Made by a program: the position numbers and the translations under genes. Source: JBKJVQ01 sp046717125 (GTDB lineage: Bacteria; Pseudomonadota; Alphaproteobacteria; Rhizobiales; Methyloligellaceae). Taken from it: DNA of 10,575 nt. The notes under the pieces were generated by a model. That model was not told where the DNA came from. It worked only from the letters and a program-made list of their open reading frames with translations, and searched no databases. The stretch spans positions 1-10,575 of the forward strand of contig JBKJVQ010000140.1 of the NCBI GenBank assembly GCA_046717125.1, given 5' to 3'. This document shows positions 7,786-10,575 of this stretch, one piece after another. Positions within the stretch are counted from its first letter, which is position 1; every line of letters starts with the position of its first letter.

Positions 7786-9153
7786 GTGTCGGAAGACGAT
7801 GCGCGTCTGCAACGCGAACGTCGAAAAACGCAGGTGTTCGGAGTCGGCCTGGCGGCACGCCGCGTAGCCGTCGAGCTCCTGCGCGCGGTGCTCGATCAGC
7901 ACCAGACCTTCGACGATGCGCTGAAGCGCTCCTCCGGCGCGATGATGATGCTCAGCCTGCCGGAGCGTGATCGCGCGCTGGCGCGACTGATTGCGGCGAC
8001 CGTGTTGCGGCGGTTCGGCGAGATCCAAGCCGTGCTTGCGGGCTTCATGGAAACCGGGATGCCGGCCGCGTCCGGCTCGCTGCGCGCAAACCTTTATGCA
8101 GCCGTGGCGCAACTTCTCTTCCTCAACACGCCGCCCCATGCCGCGATCGATCTCGCGGTTCGGCTTGCCCAGAACGACGCGAAGAGCCGGCGCTTCGACA
8201 AGCTGGTCAACGCCGTATTGCGCCGCGTGGATACGGACGGCCGGCGGACTCTAGTCGATCTCGACGCAGTACGGGTGAATACGCCGGACTGGCTCTGGAA
8301 CCGGTGGGTCGCGACCTATGGCGAAACGCTGACGCGCGAGATCGCTGCGGCGCATCTTAGCGAGCCTCCGCTCGACATCAGCGTAAAATCCGATGCGGCC
8401 GAATGGGCCGAAAGGCTGGGCGGCATCGTGCTGCCAACCGGAACCGTCCGTCTAAAGAGCAAGGGCAGGATCGATGCCCTGCCGGGGTTTTCGGACGGCG
8501 CGTGGTGGGTGCAGGATGCGGCCGCTGCACTGCCGGCACGCTTCCTCGGCCAGGTGCGCGGCGAGCGCGTGCTCGATCTCTGCGCTGCGCCGGGCGGCAA
8601 GACGGCGCAGCTCGTGGCGGCCGGGGGTCTCGTCACGTCGCTGGACATTTCTCCGACGCGCCTCGCCCTCGTCGACGAAAATCTCGCTCGGCTTCAACTC
8701 AGCGCCGAGACGATCGCCGCGGACGTCACGCAATGGCAGCCTGAGCGGAAGTTCAACGCGATCCTGCTCGACGCGCCCTGCTCCGCCACGGGCACGATTC
8801 GCCGGCATCCCGACATTCCCTGGATCAAGAAGGAAAGCGACATTGCGCAGCTTGCGGCCCTACAAGCGCGCCTGCTCGACAATGCGCTCCGCATGCTCAA
8901 TCCGGGTGGTGTGCTTGTCTACGCAACCTGCTCGCTCGAACCCGAAGAAGGCGCGCACCAAATCGAGCGTGTCCTCGGCCTGCACAAGGACCTTGTGCTG
9001 GATCCGATTTCCGCCGCCGAGGTCAATGGCGACATGGATTGGATCGCCGAGCCCGGCTGCTTACGCACTTTGCCGTTCCAGCTCGAAAGGGAGGAGCCCG
9101 GCATGAGCGGCATGGATGGGTTCTTCGCGGCCCGGCTGGTGAAGGTAGGATGA
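7786..9153 (+). CDS. rsmB: 16S rRNA (cytosine-C5)-methyltransferase RsmB
   Basis: SAM-dependent enzyme that makes 5-methylcytosine in 16S rRNA (C967 in E. coli). An N-terminal NusB-like RNA-binding domain spans about residues 20-150, followed by the methyltransferase domain from about 160. The SAM-binding motif is DLCAAPGGKT, with its Cys at 266. Motif IV is DAPCSATG with C332, and motif VI is ATCSLEPEEG with C382; in this family the motif VI Cys attacks the base and the motif IV Cys helps release the product. Starting at the GTG at 7786 gives 455 residues, supported by GGAAGG 8 bases upstream. An earlier in-frame GTG at 7750 would add 12 residues and overlap the htpX end by 13 bases, but has a poorer ribosome site. 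Co-transcription with htpX is likely. Confidence 0.95.
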   Translation: MSEDDARLQRERRKTQVFGVGLAARRVAVELLRAVLDQHQTFDDALKRSSGAMMMLSLPERDRALARLIAATVLRRFGEIQAVLAGFMETGMPAASGSLRANLYAAVAQLLFLNTPPHAAIDLAVRLAQNDAKSRRFDKLVNAVLRRVDTDGRRTLVDLDAVRVNTPDWLWNRWVATYGETLTREIAAAHLSEPPLDISVKSDAAEWAERLGGIVLPTGTVRLKSKGRIDALPGFSDGAWWVQDAAAALPARFLGQVRGERVLDLCAAPGGKTAQLVAAGGLVTSLDISPTRLALVDENLARLQLSAETIAADVTQWQPERKFNAILLDAPCSATGTIRRHPDIPWIKKESDIAQLAALQARLLDNALRMLNPGGVLVYATCSLEPEEGAHQIERVLGLHKDLVLDPISAAEVNGDMDWIAEPGCLRTLPFQLEREEPGMSGMDGFFAARLVKVG

Positions 9154-9200
9154 GCGTCGACGCGCAATGGCCGCATCTACGGTCGAATTCGACGGTCTAG
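9150..9200 (+). CDS. Sixteen-codon ORF in ATGA overlap with rsmB stop
   Basis: An ATG at 9150 shares its last bases with the rsmB TGA (ATGA, 4-base overlap), the classic arrangement for a translationally coupled next gene. GAAGG lies 4 bases upstream, rather close. It reads MSVDAQWPHLRSNSTV and stops at TAG 9198-9200. No function can be assigned to so short a peptide. The stop falls where GC content drops and the decayed minus-strand gene begins, so this may be the stump of a former downstream operon gene cut off by a rearrangement. It could equally be chance. Confidence 0.25.
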   Translation: MSVDAQWPHLRSNSTV

Positions 9201-10119
9201 AGTTTCGGTGCAGAAACCAACTGATAGTCGCAGTCCGGCGACATCAAGTTGATCTCAATCCAATTTTCTTGCGGTTTCCATACCACTTGGCCGTCAGATG
9301 TCGATGTAGCGTCGCCCGACCAAAAGTACTTGGCTATGCGCGGTCGGCGACAAGTAACTCTCTAAAGTACTCGCGATATTTCGGCAGTGTCCGGGGTCCA
9401 AAGGAGTCTTCTCAGTGTTCGCTTTCCATATTTTCGACACGTCAATGTTTGCTGTTCTTGAAAAAAATGGCAATGGCGCCTTCATAACAGCAGCCGCTCT
9501 ATACGAAAGACTTAGATCACGCCGCATTACTTCCTTGCCGTAAGTGTCTCTGCTGACCAACTCGACCATGTCATGATAGTTGCGGTCATACGTCTTCCAC
9601 TTGACCCAAAAGTCGCTTTCGTGTGTGCTTCGGGCGAGCATTCGGTCGGCGTACATGGGGTAATTCGAGAAGAAGGGTTCCACTTCTTTGGCTGAAATGA
9701 CTGCACAGGCGTGCACCGCGATTAGGGTAACCGCGCCTGTTAAAAACCAGCGGCGATGTGCGTCCTGATGTTCTCCGGAGAAAGCGAGGATCGGCGCATT
9801 AGGCGCGATGTATTTGTCTAAGGTCCTCCAAGGGAAATAGAGCATCAATACGAGTACGGCCCAAGGCCACCAGAACAGTCCCATGAGGAGCATTCGGGTA
9901 CTTCGACCCTGCTAATGCCAGATCAGCAAATGCGCGCGGCTCATACTGGAGCCAATAAAACAGGATGAGGCTCCCGAAAACAATGCGCGCGACAGCCAGC
10001 GTCTGCGGTGTCAGCGCGGGAACGGATGCGACCAGAAAATCGGACACGCGCGAACCGGCGTTCTCGACTGCTTTCCCGGGCAACCACCAAACTGCCCGAG
10101 ATTGTGCCCCAGCGTTCAT
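9197..10119 (-). pseudogene. Decayed multi-helix membrane protein gene, HTTM-like
   Basis: The coding signal on the minus strand runs through several frames. From the ATG at 10119 (MNAGAQSRAVWW) one frame gives a membrane helix with LAVARIVFGSLILFYW. Near 9900 the signal moves to a second frame, which is closed upstream by TAG and open 9893-9294, with helices MLLMGLFWWPWAVLVLMLY and WFLTGAVTLIAVHACAV, then VEPFFSNYPMYADRM. Near the end the protein-like reading passes to a third frame (9411-9337, PKYREYFRELLVADRA) and then to the one that finishes at TAG 9197 (VVWKPQENWIEINL, DCDYQLV). A first helix of the ARIVFG type, a late LFWWPWA helix and a SNYPMYA motif resemble the HTTM / vitamin-K-dependent-carboxylase-like group. 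The usual central helices are missing, so an internal deletion plus frameshifts is likely. The DNA is much poorer in GC than its neighbours. Family assignment is tentative; decay is well supported unless read errors caused it. Confidence 0.65.
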
Positions 10120-10138
10120 GCCATGCCCCCGTGACCCT

Positions 10139-10151
10139 GTACCGACGGTAC
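10139..10151. repeat. GTACCG-A-CGGTAC palindrome
   Basis: A perfect 6-bp inverted repeat with a single central base lies about 20 bases upstream of the ATG of the decayed minus-strand gene, in the 126-base gap before the next minus-strand gene. The position would suit an operator or a small leader hairpin. Nothing identifies a binding protein. Confidence 0.3.
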
Positions 10152-10245
10152 CGGCGCAAGCGGACGCTGGAAAGTGCATCCAAGACACACATGCAATTTT
10201 CCAGCACCAATCTCCGCTTATCGCGCATTTTTGCCGGCAATATGG

Positions 10246-10575
10246 TCAAACCGGGTCGAACGCGAATGACAGGTCGCGCGTCACGTCCTGCAACTGCTTC
10301 AGAATATCGGCGCGATCCGTTCCGCCGATGCTGACAATGCCGTAGCGGTAACTGTCCTCATCCTGCATGTCCTGCGACAGCTTCCGGCCGGGCGTCGCGA
10401 GCACTTCGATCCGAGTGTCGGGATGGCGGCGGATAAGTTGGTCGACCTCTTCCGGCGGCGGCAGGTCGCGCACATACAGGTCCTCGAAGCAGCGGAGCAC
10501 GCAGCTCGCCGCCATCTTGTGGACGCCCTTGCCCCGCGCGAAGGAGGGGTCGAGCCCCCCCGCCAGCGCCAGCAT
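10246..10575 (-). CDS. C-terminal part of an unrecognised protein
   Basis: The last 109 codons of a minus-strand gene that continues past the right edge. The first visible codon happens to be ATG, but the strong coding character right at the edge suggests the true start is outside the window. The sequence is soluble, with no membrane helix, and contains GKGVHKMAASCVLRCFEDLYV, TRIEVLATPGRKLSQDMQ, DEDSYRYGIVSIGG and a final LSFAFDPV. I do not recognise the family with certainty. The end resembles, from memory only, C-terminal parts of some ATP-grasp enzymes; treat that as a weak hint. It is GC-rich like the rest of the window, unlike the decayed gene after it, and ends 126 bases before that gene's start. 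Confidence 0.7.
   Translation of the reverse strand: MLALAGGLDPSFARGKGVHKMAASCVLRCFEDLYVRDLPPPEEVDQLIRRHPDTRIEVLATPGRKLSQDMQDEDSYRYGIVSIGGTDRADILKQLQDVTRDLSFAFDPV

Noticed and set aside
9154..9163. GCGTCGACGC palindrome directly after the rsmB stop, considered as terminator
   Set aside because: There is no loop and no following T-run, so it cannot form a normal intrinsic terminator; short GC palindromes are common in this DNA.
9167..9487. 106-codon plus-strand ORF after rsmB
   Set aside because: It lies opposite the better protein-like minus-strand segments (VVWKPQENWIEINL and others) and has no family character or ribosome site.

Overview
The window is high-GC bacterial DNA (about 78% GC in one 60-base line counted in the middle of the plus-strand methyltransferase gene). 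The proteins are of alphaproteobacterial type: Pst permeases with long extra N-terminal domains, a PstS with an unusually Lys/Glu-rich insert, and an HtpX-RsmB pair. Sphingomonadales is a reasonable guess, but that is an inference from protein style and not proven here.

Positions 53-6537 (minus strand) hold one phosphate-uptake and phosphate-sensing operon, in transcription order pstS, pstC, pstA, pstB, phoU, phoB. PstS captures phosphate in the periplasm, PstC and PstA form the membrane channel, and PstB should supply ATP hydrolysis. PhoU links transporter state to phosphate signalling, and PhoB is the response regulator. Spacing is tight: pstC and pstA overlap by 8 bases, and phoB starts 1 base after the phoU stop. 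No phoR kinase gene is visible. The most striking feature is that pstB is interrupted by a single in-frame TAG at codon 101, exactly where a tyrosine is expected, while everything else in the gene is intact. If real, the transporter ATPase is dead and the Pho response should be permanently on. A base-calling error is the main alternative.

Positions 6538-6862 form a divergent intergenic region. It contains a good sigma70-like promoter firing right toward htpX, a GACAA/TTGTC dyad inside that promoter, and two hairpins in the presumed pstS leader.

Positions 6863-9153 (plus strand) hold htpX (membrane M48 zinc protease) and rsmB (16S rRNA m5C methyltransferase), closely spaced and probably co-transcribed. 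A 16-codon ORF starts in an ATGA overlap with the rsmB stop. It may be the stump of a lost downstream operon gene.

Positions 9197-10119 (minus strand) are clearly poorer in GC (42% and 50% in two 60-base lines counted). They hold a decayed membrane-protein gene whose coding signal jumps between reading frames at least twice and probably three times. It resembles the HTTM / vitamin-K-dependent-carboxylase-like group and seems to have lost its central helices. Positions 10246-10575 hold the C-terminal end of another minus-strand gene that runs off the right edge; its function is not recognised. Positions 1-52 show nothing. I saw no tRNA, rRNA, CRISPR array or insertion sequence.
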